Assembly: GCA_031285565.1 (NCBI GenBank)
Contig: JAITVY010000044.1
Location: 79,672 to 143,671, forward strand
Length of the DNA stretch: 64,000 nt
Direction of reading: 5' to 3'
DNA from: Tannerella sp.
GTDB taxonomy: Bacteria; Bacteroidota; Bacteroidia; Bacteroidales; Tannerellaceae
The position numbers and the translations under genes are program-made. Below are positions 28,050-38,700 of the stretch, one piece after another. Each line of letters begins with the position of its first letter. The first letter of the stretch is position 1. Under the pieces are notes generated by a model, which worked only from the letters and a program-made list of their open reading frames with translations, did not search any database and was not told the DNA's origin.

Positions 28050-28194
28050 TTTATATTATATGAGTAAAACTTATAAAAGATCTAAGTAAGTTTCCTTTTA
28101 ATAGCGGGCTATTAAAAGGAAACAATAACAAAAATCCATCAAAAAATAATTCTAAAAGTATTCACGAAAAAATTCCTAACAGCTACTAAGGAAG
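28050..28194 (-). repeat. 3'-flanking element with 16-bp inverted repeat, copy 1
   Basis: Between GH92 and GH76 lies a perfect palindrome with 16-bp arms (28090-28105 and 28108-28123, core AATAGCGGGCTATT). Directly after the GH92 stop, on the minus strand, is GTAGCTGTTAGGAATTTT. Both parts recur at 58957-59076, after the stop of an aldo/keto reductase. The hairpin has no T-run, so it may stabilise or process mRNA rather than terminate. Confidence 0.7.
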
Positions 28195-30342
28195 TTATTG
28201 CGTATAAATAACCAGTTCTTTACCATCTTTCAACAAACCGTGTGAGATAAACCATCCATCCACTTTTTTGCCATCGTATGTAATATCCGTAATCTTCGAT
28301 CCCTTACCTTCTTTTGTGATAGAGAATGTTGTTCCACCCAAGTTGAATTTCACCTGATCAAAGAGGGGCACAGATATGAGGTATTCGGGATCAGCAGGTG
28401 AATAAGTATATAAACCGATCGCATTGAATACGTACCAGGCTGACATTTCTCCCGCATCGTCCATCCCTGAATAAGCCAACTTATCAGCTCCCATATCGTA
28501 ATAATGGTTCATAATACTATCCAGTATGCATTGCGACTTTTCTTGTTTGCCGATAAAGTAATACGTATACGGTACACTGTGATCCGGTTGGTTACCATGA
28601 CAGTAATTACCTATAAAACCGGTCATATTATGAGCTTCATACCCTCGCCAGGGTTCTGTGAATAAAGAATCCAGCTTCGCCTCAACTGCTTCATGGTTGG
28701 GATACAAAGCAATCATGCCTTCCGGGTCATGAGGTGCAAAGAATAAAGATTGCCAGCCATTAGCTTCGCGATACATATATTGATAATACGGAAAATAAGG
28801 ATCGAAATCTTCTATCCAGCTTCCATCATCAATTTTTCCACGCCAAAATCCGGTACCCGGATCGAAAAGGTTTTTATAATTCGAAGTGCGACTCATCAAC
28901 ATTTCATAATTTGCCATATCACCCAGTTGTTTAGCAATCAGCGCTGTGGCATAATCATCATAAGCATATTCAACAGTTTTAGTAACAGCGCCTTTATATT
29001 CATCCTGCGTCGGAACATCCGTTGTATCTTTTTCGGCAATCCAACCTCTTTCCATATATTCATCCAAGTACGGGCGGCCTTCACGTCCGGGCACAGTGGC
29101 ATTTTTCAACAAAAGATTATATGCGCGTTGCAGATCGAAATTCGTTAACCCGCGCAAATAGCTACCGGCTACAAATACCGAAGCATGGTCTCCGTGAAAG
29201 AAAGTCGGCATATAGCCCCCCCTTTTTTCACCTTTATCCGTGATCGATTTAATCACATCCGTGGTTACATCTGGCGATATCATACCCAGCAATACCAGTT
29301 TATTTCGATAATCATCCCAAAAAGAAGGATCGGTATAATAGCGGAATCCTTCATTCACTACTTCTCCCCGGGCATCCGTGAAATCACCATTTATATCGCT
29401 ACGCAATACCGGCCAGAGGAACGATCGATACAGGCAGGAATAGAATATGCCTTTTTCACGTTCAGTACCTCCGGTTACCTCTATTTTTGTCAGCAACTCT
29501 TCCCATGTACCGTCTGCTTCTTTGCATACCTGGGCGAAACTCTTATCCAGCATTTCTTTTTCCAGATTCATTTTTGCATTCTCTATGCTCACAAAAGAAA
29601 ATCCGATTTTAAGTTCCAAAGGTTCTTTTCCTTTACTGTCCGAAAAGTTTACCACAGAAATCTCATGCTTATCGTCTTTAACTTGCTCTATATCTGCAAT
29701 CCTGTAATTAGATACAGCATAGAAGTGCATATTTTCTCCTATATCCTGATAACCGGAAAATGTATAATCGTCAACTTTCTGTATTTTCCAATCCCTTACC
29801 TCGTTATTGGTACGTGTCATATCAGCTACCAGCCTCTTCTCTGCATCCTGGGGAAATGTGTATTTGTGGAACCCACAACGAAGCGTTGAAGTCAATTCCG
29901 CATTGATACCATATCTTTTCAAAAACACCTGATAATACCCGGGATGAGCCGATTCATCATCATGACTGTAGCCTGAACGATAGTCACTGGCAGAAATATC
30001 TCCTGTAACCGGCAGCAACGGAATATGAAGCAAATTCCAGTGCCCTTTATTTGAATGACTGAAACCATAAATCACTGTATCTTCATATTGATAGCCCGCC
30101 CCGCTCCTGAATTGAGTTACAGGACTCAACTGAACCATTGCGTTTGGCAATGAAGAACCCGGAAAAACTTCGCCTCCCCAGGTACGTTCTTTGATCTTCC
30201 GTACATATCCCAGATCTTCAGGTTCCCAGAGGGTCGCTGTTCCTAAAAAAGGATTTACATAATCGGTTAACTGTTTCTCCGGCTGGCTGCATCCGGCAAT
30301 CAAGACGGACAGGATGAAAAAGAGATAATAATGTTTTTTCAT
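28195..30342 (-). CDS. GH92 alpha-mannosidase lipoprotein
   Basis: Calcium-dependent inverting exo-alpha-mannosidase that should remove side-chain mannose (commonly alpha-1,2) from mannan. The product from the 30342 ATG is about 715 residues, with a lipobox (LIAGC) followed by SQPEKQLTDYVNPFLGT, the usual GH92 beginning. Family signatures are WGGEVFPGSSLPNAMVQLSP, HGNQPDHSVPYTYYF and GMDDAGEMSAWYVFNAIGLY; the last contains the conserved Asp pair thought to form the base. The frame is open up to 30375, but the extra residues come from the shared leader. It follows the GH76 lipoprotein gene by 40 bp. Confidence 0.94.
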   Translation of the reverse strand: MKKHYYLFFILSVLIAGCSQPEKQLTDYVNPFLGTATLWEPEDLGYVRKIKERTWGGEVFPGSSLPNAMVQLSPVTQFRSGAGYQYEDTVIYGFSHSNKGHWNLLHIPLLPVTGDISASDYRSGYSHDDESAHPGYYQVFLKRYGINAELTSTLRCGFHKYTFPQDAEKRLVADMTRTNNEVRDWKIQKVDDYTFSGYQDIGENMHFYAVSNYRIADIEQVKDDKHEISVVNFSDSKGKEPLELKIGFSFVSIENAKMNLEKEMLDKSFAQVCKEADGTWEELLTKIEVTGGTEREKGIFYSCLYRSFLWPVLRSDINGDFTDARGEVVNEGFRYYTDPSFWDDYRNKLVLLGMISPDVTTDVIKSITDKGEKRGGYMPTFFHGDHASVFVAGSYLRGLTNFDLQRAYNLLLKNATVPGREGRPYLDEYMERGWIAEKDTTDVPTQDEYKGAVTKTVEYAYDDYATALIAKQLGDMANYEMLMSRTSNYKNLFDPGTGFWRGKIDDGSWIEDFDPYFPYYQYMYREANGWQSLFFAPHDPEGMIALYPNHEAVEAKLDSLFTEPWRGYEAHNMTGFIGNYCHGNQPDHSVPYTYYFIGKQEKSQCILDSIMNHYYDMGADKLAYSGMDDAGEMSAWYVFNAIGLYTYSPADPEYLISVPLFDQVKFNLGGTTFSITKEGKGSKITDITYDGKKVDGWFISHGLLKDGKELVIYTQ

Positions 30343-30388
30343 ATGATAATAATTAATTTTTAATACTAAGGTCACATGGAACTCACAA
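30342..30388 (-). repeat. shared PUL leader element, copy B (upstream of GH92)
   Basis: The minus strand reads GAGTTCCATGTGACCTTAG and then an A/T-rich tail ending TTATTATCATATG at the GH92 start. The upstream gene's TGA stop overlaps the 5' end of the element. It is nearly identical to the copies before susA and the 31513 start. Confidence 0.75.
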
Positions 30389-31513
30389 CAAACCCTTATG
30401 CTCTAAAAGGGCGATAGCTTCCATCAGCATACATCCGCTTAGCTGTTCGGTTAGTCCGGTTGAACTGCCGGGGTTTGTCCGCCAGTCTGGTCCGAAAAAA
30501 ACAGCAGGTTTTGCGGTGCCTTCATTCCATAATGTTTCGGCATTATATTTCAAAAACAGAATATAACGTTTCCGATCTGACGGTTCGAGACGTTCCTGAC
30601 AGATAAGGTCTGTAAAATAACGAATAAATATTCCTTTAAACAAGCCCCCGTCTCCGGTTCCTTCGTTTTTGAGTATAGAGTTTGTGGCAAGTGCACTGGT
30701 GGTATAGTCGGCGACTTTGACGGCATCGTTCAGATACGCTTTTTCACCAAAGATTTTATAAAGTTCTACAGCCGATCCGACAAAGGTTCCCTGATTGTAG
30801 GTAAATATCCAGTTTGTCTGTATTTCGCCTGTTTGGTAATTGATATGATCGTATACCATACCGGCATTCATATTGACCAGCGTATTTTTTAGCCAACTAT
30901 AGATGCGTACGGCCCATTCTTTATCTTTTTCGTTACCGAATTCCTGATACAAACGGGCAGCAAGTATACATGCCGGACCATTTGAACAGGCATTTTTACT
31001 CGGCTCTCCTTTCTTCCAGGTGATACCGCCACCTGCGTTATCATTCCATCCCTCTTTGATATATTCCCAAATTTGCAGGACTGCCTCTTTGTATTTCGCA
31101 TCACCGGTAGCCTGGTAGGTGCGGAGAAGAGCCAGGGCAATCCATTCCATATCATCATAATAATCGTTCCGGAATGTATTCCCGTTTTTGATATAAACAC
31201 CTTCAAACCATTGATCGAAATAATTTTTGTAGAAATTGTCTTCTGTCCGTTGATACGCATCAACCAGTACATCCAATGCATGTGCCTGTGGCCAGTAATG
31301 AAAGTCCAACTTCCCGTAACTATCGTAATTAAAATATTTATCATTTACATTCCAGAAAGAATTGATCAATGTTGTACTGCTATTGTCGGCAGCAACCGTC
31401 CAGTCGGTACCGGGCTCTTTTCCCGGATCTGGCTTTTCGTCATTGTCATCCTTCCCACATCCTACACAAATCAATAGCAGAAAGAGAGATGATAAAATAA
31501 GCGTTTTTTTCAT
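30383..31513 (-). CDS. GH76 endo-alpha-1,6-mannanase lipoprotein
   Basis: Second GH76 enzyme (376 residues) with a type II signal peptide (LLICVGC, Cys19) followed by GKDDNDEK, suggesting surface display. The catalytic Asp pair is in NDYYDDMEWIALALLRTYQ. Other features are GGITWKKGEPSKNACSNGPACILAARLY and FTYNQGTFVGSAVELYKIFG. It would make the first cuts in mannan outside the cell. It is preceded by the shared leader (copy C) and by the terminator that closes the SusC/D/binding-protein unit, so it probably begins a separately controlled enzyme transcript. Confidence 0.93.
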   Translation of the reverse strand: MKKTLILSSLFLLLICVGCGKDDNDEKPDPGKEPGTDWTVAADNSSTTLINSFWNVNDKYFNYDSYGKLDFHYWPQAHALDVLVDAYQRTEDNFYKNYFDQWFEGVYIKNGNTFRNDYYDDMEWIALALLRTYQATGDAKYKEAVLQIWEYIKEGWNDNAGGGITWKKGEPSKNACSNGPACILAARLYQEFGNEKDKEWAVRIYSWLKNTLVNMNAGMVYDHINYQTGEIQTNWIFTYNQGTFVGSAVELYKIFGEKAYLNDAVKVADYTTSALATNSILKNEGTGDGGLFKGIFIRYFTDLICQERLEPSDRKRYILFLKYNAETLWNEGTAKPAVFFGPDWRTNPGSSTGLTEQLSGCMLMEAIALLEHKGLL

Positions 31514-31562
31514 ATGATAATAATTAATTTTTTACACTAAGGTCACATGGAACTCACATGAT
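31513..31562 (-). repeat. shared PUL leader element, copy C (upstream of GH76)
   Basis: The minus strand shows GTGAGTTCCATGTGACCTTAG, then an A/T-rich stretch ending TTATTATCATATG. This matches copy B almost base for base and copy A with a few changes. Confidence 0.75.
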
Positions 31563-31606
31563 TTTATATGTTATATTTCTGTTAGAAAAATGACACCTGC
31601 TATTCA

Positions 31607-31650
31607 AAAAAAGGATGCACCCTTTTCGAGAAAAACATGCATCCTTTTTT
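31607..31650 (-). terminator. intrinsic terminator after the mannan-binding protein genes
   Basis: Inverted repeat with 13-bp arms (31607-31619 and 31638-31650, AAAAAAGGATGCA / TGCATCCTTTTTT). On the minus strand the stem is followed by a T-run. It lies between the last binding-protein gene (ends 31674) and the GH76 start (31513), so it should end or weaken the susC-led transcript. Confidence 0.88.
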
Positions 31651-31673
31651 AAGATTATTTTAACCGATCCTTA

Positions 31674-32810
31674 TCATTTGGTAATTGTATGCGTATACGG
31701 CTGATCCGCTGTCAGATAAATTGTATAATCGGCCGGAACATCATCAAAGTCTCCCATCAGTTTCCATTTATTATCCCACTGTGTCAGATTATCCAGCAAT
31801 AGCAGGTAATAATAAGATTCCGGACTGGTAGCATTCGGACGTGAGTCGGTTCCGTTTAATGTTCCCCATTCCAGTTCCTTTTCAGGATCTGCACCACCAT
31901 TCTCTTTTACAAACATTCTGAATTTGTAACGTTCGTCTCTGCCCCAACTTTCCTGTTTAAATGTAACAGTCTGTTGTTTAGCTTTGAATATACCATATCC
32001 TTCATACGGAAGATCAAACAGATATGCATCATCAGGAGAGAAGAAGAAACTGATTCGTGTTACCAGGGTATACGTAGCAGCGCCTGTATTGAAATCGAGT
32101 GTTATTCTGTAAACACCATCCGTTGCAACCGTAGAAGTGCCGCCTTCTTTAACCACGCCACCTTCAGTATAGAATTCTCTTGGTGTTCCGGTTTTTCCGT
32201 CGGTGAAATAGAATGGTTTACCGGCTGCCAGTTTGGTGTATACTTCAAATTCACCACCAGCCACAGCTTTCATTTTATGAGATTTGGACAGATCCGCACC
32301 ACCTTCCGAAGCTTCACCTGTAACGAACACATCAACAGGCACATCTTCAAAACCGGCCAACCGGGTAATTGTTATTTTGTTCTCCCGGGCAGCTCTCATT
32401 GTTTTTGTTCCTTTTGCTGAAAAAACCGTCCATTTAAACGTGCCGGTAGCAGCAGGAGAAATGCCTACCATACCCGCAATTTTATTCAATTGTTTATGCG
32501 TAATGGTTACATTGTTGTTATAGCCATTATTATCTGCCACCATCATATAAACGGGATTAGAGAAATCGCCTTCAGCTTTATCAAAAGCAATCTGATAGAC
32601 AGATATACCGGCACCTGTCGTATGTTCCCATTCGAAATAGAGCGCTGCGGAAACAGATGGTTCCAGAACAACGGTTTTCCCATCGGAAGGTTCTGTCAGT
32701 GATGTAACATCCGACAAGCTATTATCCACATCTCCCATATTATCACTACAAGCAGCAAATGCTACTAGTAAAGACAGTATTAATGTACACTTTATATATA
32801 TTACTTTCAT
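31674..32810 (-). CDS. SusE-type surface glycan-binding lipoprotein (mannan locus)
   Basis: Outer-membrane lipoprotein (lipobox FAAC, Cys21) of 378 residues with an N-terminal SusE Ig-like domain (SAALYFEWEHTTGAGISVYQIAFDK) and two C-terminal beta domains rich in aromatics. It is a clear paralogue of the next gene upstream (32936): both share DNNG...THKQLN, ITRLAGFxDxP, VTGEAxEAG-like and YxLxLD/YTHTxTK-like ends. By position it corresponds to the surface glycan-binding proteins of alpha-mannan loci. No catalytic residues are evident. A degenerate version of the shared leader precedes it. Confidence 0.85.
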   Translation of the reverse strand: MKVIYIKCTLILSLLVAFAACSDNMGDVDNSLSDVTSLTEPSDGKTVVLEPSVSAALYFEWEHTTGAGISVYQIAFDKAEGDFSNPVYMMVADNNGYNNNVTITHKQLNKIAGMVGISPAATGTFKWTVFSAKGTKTMRAARENKITITRLAGFEDVPVDVFVTGEASEGGADLSKSHKMKAVAGGEFEVYTKLAAGKPFYFTDGKTGTPREFYTEGGVVKEGGTSTVATDGVYRITLDFNTGAATYTLVTRISFFFSPDDAYLFDLPYEGYGIFKAKQQTVTFKQESWGRDERYKFRMFVKENGGADPEKELEWGTLNGTDSRPNATSPESYYYLLLLDNLTQWDNKWKLMGDFDDVPADYTIYLTADQPYTHTITK

Positions 32811-32935
32811 ACGATATTTTATTTTTATATTAAGGATGTATAGGACTCAGCATATATATCATTCTTTTGTGTCGAGAACACTGTTTTGCCTAGGGGCGAT
32901 CTACGATTCATGCTTCGTTTCATAATACTTTTATG

Positions 32936-34051
32936 TTATTTGATTACAAAATTATGGGTATAAGAAGTTTCAGGATTCAGAGAGAACATAAAATCGTATG
33001 TTTTACCACTCCAGCCATCTGTAGACGGGCTCTTCCATATTTCATTATTAGTCCATTGCTCCACATTCGTTTTTTCTACCATATAATAGTAGGCTTCGTT
33101 ACCGGTAGGTTTACTATCGTTATTGATAGCTCTCCATTCGGTTTCACCGGCCGAACTTTCCATACGGAACTTATAACGGTCGTCTCCATCCGTAATATCC
33201 GTAATCTCATGGTTTAATAGTTCCCATACACCTAATCCTTTATAAGGCAGTTCAATCTTCACCTGCGGTGAGTTAACAAACAAGCTAACTTTTGTCACTT
33301 CTTTCATGGAGAAAGAACCGATATTAAAGTCTACAAAATATTTATATATTCCCGTTTTAGCAACAGACGAAGTTCCGCCTTCCACCAATTTTTCTCCACT
33401 TAAGGAATACTCTACAGGAGTACCCGAAACTGCGCTTACAAATTTAAACGCTTTTCCTTCCGTAAGCTTTGTATAAATTTCAAATTCTCCATCATTTACT
33501 TTTTTCATAACCAGCGCCTTTGAAAGATCACTACCCGCTTCAGTAGCTTCACCTGTAATATACAGTTGAGAAGGTATGTCAGCAAATCCGGCCAAACGGG
33601 TAACAGTTAATGTTCTTTCCTGTTCAGCCTTCACCGGATTATAATCTTTGGAAGCAAAAACCGTCCATTTAAGCGTGATTTGTTCTCCCGAACCGGCACC
33701 GGCAGTGGCAGCTATGGAATTTAATTGCTTATGGGTAATTGTCGCATGGTTGGTTCCACCATTATTATCAGCAGCAGTAATAAAGATTGGATCAGAAAAA
33801 TTCCCGTCTGCTTTGTCAAAAACAACTTCATATAATGGTCTGCCGCTATCTTCAGCTGTTGACGGCTCCCATTCAAAATATAACGTTGCAGAAGCAGAAG
33901 ACTGCAATACGATTGCTTTGCCGTTATCGGGCTCGTATAATTGTTTTACTGCTGTTACCCCTGTATGTCTCACCTCACCATCACTGCTACAGGCATTGAA
34001 GGCTAAAACGAGAGAGACTATCATTATTATCTTTATTGATATCGTTTTCAT
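32936..34051 (-). CDS. SusE-type surface glycan-binding lipoprotein (mannan locus)
   Basis: Paralogue of the 31674-32810 product, 371 residues. It has a lipobox (FNAC, Cys20), an N-terminal SusE Ig-like domain (SATLYFEWEPSTAEDSGRPLYEVVFDK) and C-terminal beta domains (VSLFVNSPQVKIELPYKGLGVWELL). It follows susD by 35 bp, the usual place for a surface glycan-binding protein. The two paralogues have diverged in their C-terminal halves, suggesting they bind different parts of the polymer. Binding to alpha-mannan is inferred from the GH76/GH92 enzymes in the locus. Confidence 0.85.
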   Translation of the reverse strand: MKTISIKIIMIVSLVLAFNACSSDGEVRHTGVTAVKQLYEPDNGKAIVLQSSASATLYFEWEPSTAEDSGRPLYEVVFDKADGNFSDPIFITAADNNGGTNHATITHKQLNSIAATAGAGSGEQITLKWTVFASKDYNPVKAEQERTLTVTRLAGFADIPSQLYITGEATEAGSDLSKALVMKKVNDGEFEIYTKLTEGKAFKFVSAVSGTPVEYSLSGEKLVEGGTSSVAKTGIYKYFVDFNIGSFSMKEVTKVSLFVNSPQVKIELPYKGLGVWELLNHEITDITDGDDRYKFRMESSAGETEWRAINNDSKPTGNEAYYYMVEKTNVEQWTNNEIWKSPSTDGWSGKTYDFMFSLNPETSYTHNFVIK

Positions 34052-34086
34052 ATTTTTCGTTTTATCTAAAAAACTTACAACTTTAA

Positions 34087-35709
34087 TTAATATCCGGGAT
34101 TTTGATCGAGATTTTTGTTAATATCCCTTTGAGATTGAGGGACAGCAAACAAATAATCGCGTTCCGGGTTAAATTTCCTCTCATCTAACTGAATATACTG
34201 CGTATTATCAGCGGCAAATTTCGCGCCGTGAGGATGTCCATTCAATACTGTTTCTATTGTTTTCCAACGACGGATATCAAAGATTCGTAATCCTTCAATA
34301 GCCAACTCACAGCGACGTTCGCGGCGAATTATGTTTTGCAGATTAGTTGTTCCCGGATAATTCAGGGCAGTATTGTCTGTAAAACCTGCACGTTGACGGA
34401 TGGGTTTTATGGTTTTATTCCAGATATCTTCATTCATCTGTCCTGATTCATACTTAGCCTCTGCATACATAAGTAGTATATCTGCATAACGCATAAGAAT
34501 CAGATTTAAGCCAGCTGCCATACCTGCAGGAGCTGTCGGGTCGAAATATTTTCTTAAATAGTATCCGGTTCCCGTAGCATTTTGTCCGGGTCCGGCATAT
34601 TCGTCCAGATTAGAAGCTCCGGCTTCGGCCGAAGACCCCGGTTTAATATAAATGGTAGAAGTAGTACCATCGCCTTTTGTCCAGTTATATCCATGATATA
34701 CAATGGTAGCATCGAAACGTGGATCTCTGTTTACATACGGATCATCTTCGTTATAACCGGAACCGGCATCTTTAATACCCTTCCCGTTTTTCATAATATA
34801 GTCATCCACCAATTCCTGTGTAGGTGAAAAACCATGAATACGTCCTCCTACCGAAAGCGGAATAGCATCATAATATTCGCTCCATGTTCTTAATGTCAGT
34901 GTATAACCAAGATCCAGAATAACTTCATCATTGTATTCGTTTTCCGGTAAGAAAAGTCCGGAATAACTTGGGAAAAGCTGATACTGGCCAAATTCTCCAT
35001 TTATAATCCTTTCGCATATAGAGGCTACGTTTGCCCAGTCGTTTTCATATAAGTAGGTACGGGCCAGCAAAGTCATTACTGCTGCTTTTGTAATCCTGCC
35101 TTTATCATTATCACTGTATGCCTGCCTGTCAGGAATCGTATTTAGTATATCATTCAGTTCCGTCCTTACAAAATTTATTACTTCAGCCTTAGGAGTCCGG
35201 TTGATTGTATTTGCTTCCTGCATTGTAAGACTAGCTTCAAATAAAGGTACAGCGCCATAATGATTGGTAAGGCGGAAGTAGACAAAAGCTCTGATAAAAC
35301 GGGCTTCTGCTTTCATTCGAGATTTTAAGCCTTCATCCATACCAGGAACGCGGTCAATATTTTCAAGTAATATATGACAGGTTTTAATACCTTCATAACA
35401 CTTTTTCCATTCGTCAGAAAATCGACTGAGAGCAGCATTTGCCTGTCCGGAAGTAATTCGTTTTTCATCTGAATTTCCCCGGCCTTCATATAAGTTATCA
35501 GTTAATTTTTCGTTAATAAAAAATTGTTCTGCAGCAAACATCTGGCTATATGCCATGCTAAGAACAGCCGATGCTTTCTCCGGTGAACTCCAATAGTTCA
35601 GGTCTGTAAATTTATTGGTAGGTGCCAGATCCAGATCATTACAGGAGGTGAATAAAGCAAGTACCAGATAGATAATACCTGTAGAATATGTATATAATAT
35701 CTTTTTCAT
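34087..35709 (-). CDS. SusD-family outer-membrane lipoprotein (mannan locus)
   Basis: RagB/SusD lid lipoprotein (540 residues, lipobox FTSC, then NDLDLAPTNKFTDLNYWSSP). Helical TPR region: ARFIRAFVYFRLTNHYGAVPLF and KAAVMTLLARTYLYENDW. The C-terminal signatures are RRERRCELAIEGLRIFDIRRWKT and VPQSQRDINKNLDQNPGY. It starts 12 bp after the SusC gene and works with it to bring mannooligosaccharides into the periplasm. Confidence 0.95.
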   Translation of the reverse strand: MKKILYTYSTGIIYLVLALFTSCNDLDLAPTNKFTDLNYWSSPEKASAVLSMAYSQMFAAEQFFINEKLTDNLYEGRGNSDEKRITSGQANAALSRFSDEWKKCYEGIKTCHILLENIDRVPGMDEGLKSRMKAEARFIRAFVYFRLTNHYGAVPLFEASLTMQEANTINRTPKAEVINFVRTELNDILNTIPDRQAYSDNDKGRITKAAVMTLLARTYLYENDWANVASICERIINGEFGQYQLFPSYSGLFLPENEYNDEVILDLGYTLTLRTWSEYYDAIPLSVGGRIHGFSPTQELVDDYIMKNGKGIKDAGSGYNEDDPYVNRDPRFDATIVYHGYNWTKGDGTTSTIYIKPGSSAEAGASNLDEYAGPGQNATGTGYYLRKYFDPTAPAGMAAGLNLILMRYADILLMYAEAKYESGQMNEDIWNKTIKPIRQRAGFTDNTALNYPGTTNLQNIIRRERRCELAIEGLRIFDIRRWKTIETVLNGHPHGAKFAADNTQYIQLDERKFNPERDYLFAVPQSQRDINKNLDQNPGY

Positions 35710-35721
35710 AATTTAAATTTA

Positions 35722-38700
35722 TTAAAATTCTATATCCAACCCAAATCCATAATAAATCAATGTAGGATAATTACGCGCGCTATTAGCCGCAGGACCAGCA
35801 AGACCTCCCATATTATTACCAAATTCAGATGATTCAGGATCAATAAATGAGTTTTTAGTTAACGTCAGCAAATTCTGAGCATTCAGACTTACACGTAGTT
35901 TCTGAACACCAAACTTTGTTGAAAGCTGCTTGGGTAAAGTATATCCCAACTGAATGTCTTTTACGCGGAGATATGCACCATCCATAAGGTAAATATCGGT
36001 ACCTTTATAACTCCAGTTATTTGAACTTGAAGGAGAACCCGGAGCTACTAACCGGGGCCACTGAGCATTCGGATTAGTAGGTGTCCAGAAATCTAACTGA
36101 TGTTCATAAATACAATAGGAATAATTAGAATGGAAAGGCTCTATTAATTCACCTCTTATATACATGTCACGTTTTCCTACCCCCTGTAAGAATATACTGA
36201 AGTCAAAATCTTTAAAAGTGACATTGTATGTAAAACCGAAGGTATACCTTGGAAACGCATTTCCCAGAACTACACGGTCATCCGGATCAATGACCCCATT
36301 ATTATCCTGGTCTACATATTTTACATCCCCCGGCTGAACCGTATGTCCCGTAGGAATAGCGCTATTGGCTATTTCTTCATAGCTCTGAAAGAAACCGTCT
36401 GTTTTATATCCGAAATAAGATGCAAAAGGATGGCCTTCACGTATAAGAGAATACATTTCATCGTTGTTATTTATGCGCTCCAGTCCTCCGAAATCTGTTA
36501 CTTTATTCTTAGAATCAGAAATATTCAGGTTGAAATTATGCCTGAAATCTCCTGAATTCAATTTGTAGTTGATGGTAGCTTCCCATCCCTGGTTTTTCAT
36601 TTCTCCTGCATTTTCTTTAGCGGCAGAGCTCCCGAATGTTGTTGATACCTCCGGAGATAAAAGGATATCCCATGTTCTTTTATTAAAATAATCCAATGAT
36701 ACATACAGACTATTGTTAAGGAATGATGCATCAATACCGATATTAAAATTGGATGATTTTTCCCATGTCAGTAATGCATTACCATAGGTGAACTCTGTTC
36801 CGGGAACCGCCTGGTTATTGAAAACATACGAATTTGTTTTCATCTGATAAACAGCCTGATAGGAATAGTTGTCTACATTTTGGTTTCCCAGTATACCATA
36901 CGAGGTACGAAGCTTCAGATCTCCTAATTTAGACTTGTATTCTTCCATAAAACCTTCTTCAGAAAGCCTCCATGCGGCAGAAAATGAAGGGAAGAACCCC
37001 CAGCGATTGTCTTTTTCAAATTTAGAAGAACCGTCATAACGGAAAGAAACATCTCCGTAGTATTTGTCCAGATAGTTATATCCTACACGACCGAATACCG
37101 AGGTGATACTTGTCTGGTCGGTAGCTCCACCATTATCAGTATTAGTACCAATCGAATTATAATTACCTTTATCCTGAAGCGATTCGTCTGTTGTAGGAAG
37201 TCCCAGATCTTCATCTGTGTATGTCCAGGCAATACGGCTTGCTCTTCTTGTATAGGATTCATTGGACACACCTACTAACCCCGTTACATTATGTACGCCA
37301 TTGAATGTACGATTAAAATCCAACAGGAATTGAGTACTTAGCGTATGTCTCTTTTCATTATAATCTTCCGTAAAAGTATTGGAATTCATGTATAAAACAG
37401 GATTTTCCAAATCTGCAGATGAATATAAAGGAACTTTTTTATCTCTGCGGAAACGGTGATGCTGAGTCAAATCCAGACCAACTAATCCTTTAGCAGTTAA
37501 GCCTTCCATAATTTTGAAATCTAGATTCATACTACCTATGAAGTTGTCCTCATCCTTTTTTTCATAACCACCATCTTTGAGCTTTGCCATCGTATTATCA
37601 TCACCTATAACATCATTGATCAGGTATTTCCCATCCTTTTCAAACTGATAATAATAGGAAGGAATGCGTGAAGAGTTAATGATTACGTTTCCTGTCCCGC
37701 CGGCTACCGTACGATCATTTCTACGTGTATATGCCATTAAAGATGTTAGTTTAAACCTGCCAAACTCAGTAGACAGGTTCGAACGGAAATTATATCGTTC
37801 AACACCAAAATTACCTGCAAAGTTACTTTCCTGATCGAAGTAACCGGCAGATATCATATAGGTCGTATTCCCTGTACCACCGGATACATTCAGGTTATAA
37901 TTCTGCTGGAGACCTTTCTCCATAATTTCGTTAAAATACCAGTATTCTTCATTCCGATGATCATATAAATCCCGGATCTGTGCAGGAGTAAACGCAGGAG
38001 AACTACCGGTATTCATGTTTGCCTGGTTTCTATACATAGCATTTTGCCATCCTTTAACCGGCTGAAAGAGTATATCCGGATCCTGATATCCCACCTGAGT
38101 AGTCAGACGTACCACCGGTTTACCAGATGCCGAACCTTTCTTTGTGGTAACCAGAATAACTCCGTTAGCCGAACGGGAACCATAGATAGCTGCACTACCG
38201 GCATCTTTTAATACGGAAACATTCTCAATATCGTTCGGGTTCATGTTATTCAACGTAGAAGTGCTCGAAATTAATCCGTCGATAACTATCAATGGATCGT
38301 TATTTCCCATGGTGCTGACTCCACGAATGTTAATATTCATACTATTATCATTCGGATTCATGTTTTTTTGCTGGATAATCAAGTTAGCTGAAGCACCCTG
38401 CAGTGCCTGCATGGTATTGGACACAGGTCTGTTTTCAATAACACTTGAATTAACCTGATCTACAGCCCCCGTAATACTTTTACGTTGACGTGTACCATAA
38501 CCGATTACTACAACTTCGTCCAACATCTGTAAGTCTTCCTGCAATATGATTTGAAAGCTGGATTGATTGCGTACGGCTATTTCCTGCATAAGATAACCGA
38601 TATAAGAAACATGCAATGTAGCATTTTCAGGTATAGATAGTGTAAAATTTCCATTAATATCTGTAATAACCCCATTCGTTGTTCCTTTTTCAATCACATT

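Noticed and set aside
29185..29889. 234-residue plus-strand open frame opposite the GH92 gene
   Set aside because: It lies wholly within a well-supported GH92 gene and shows no family features.
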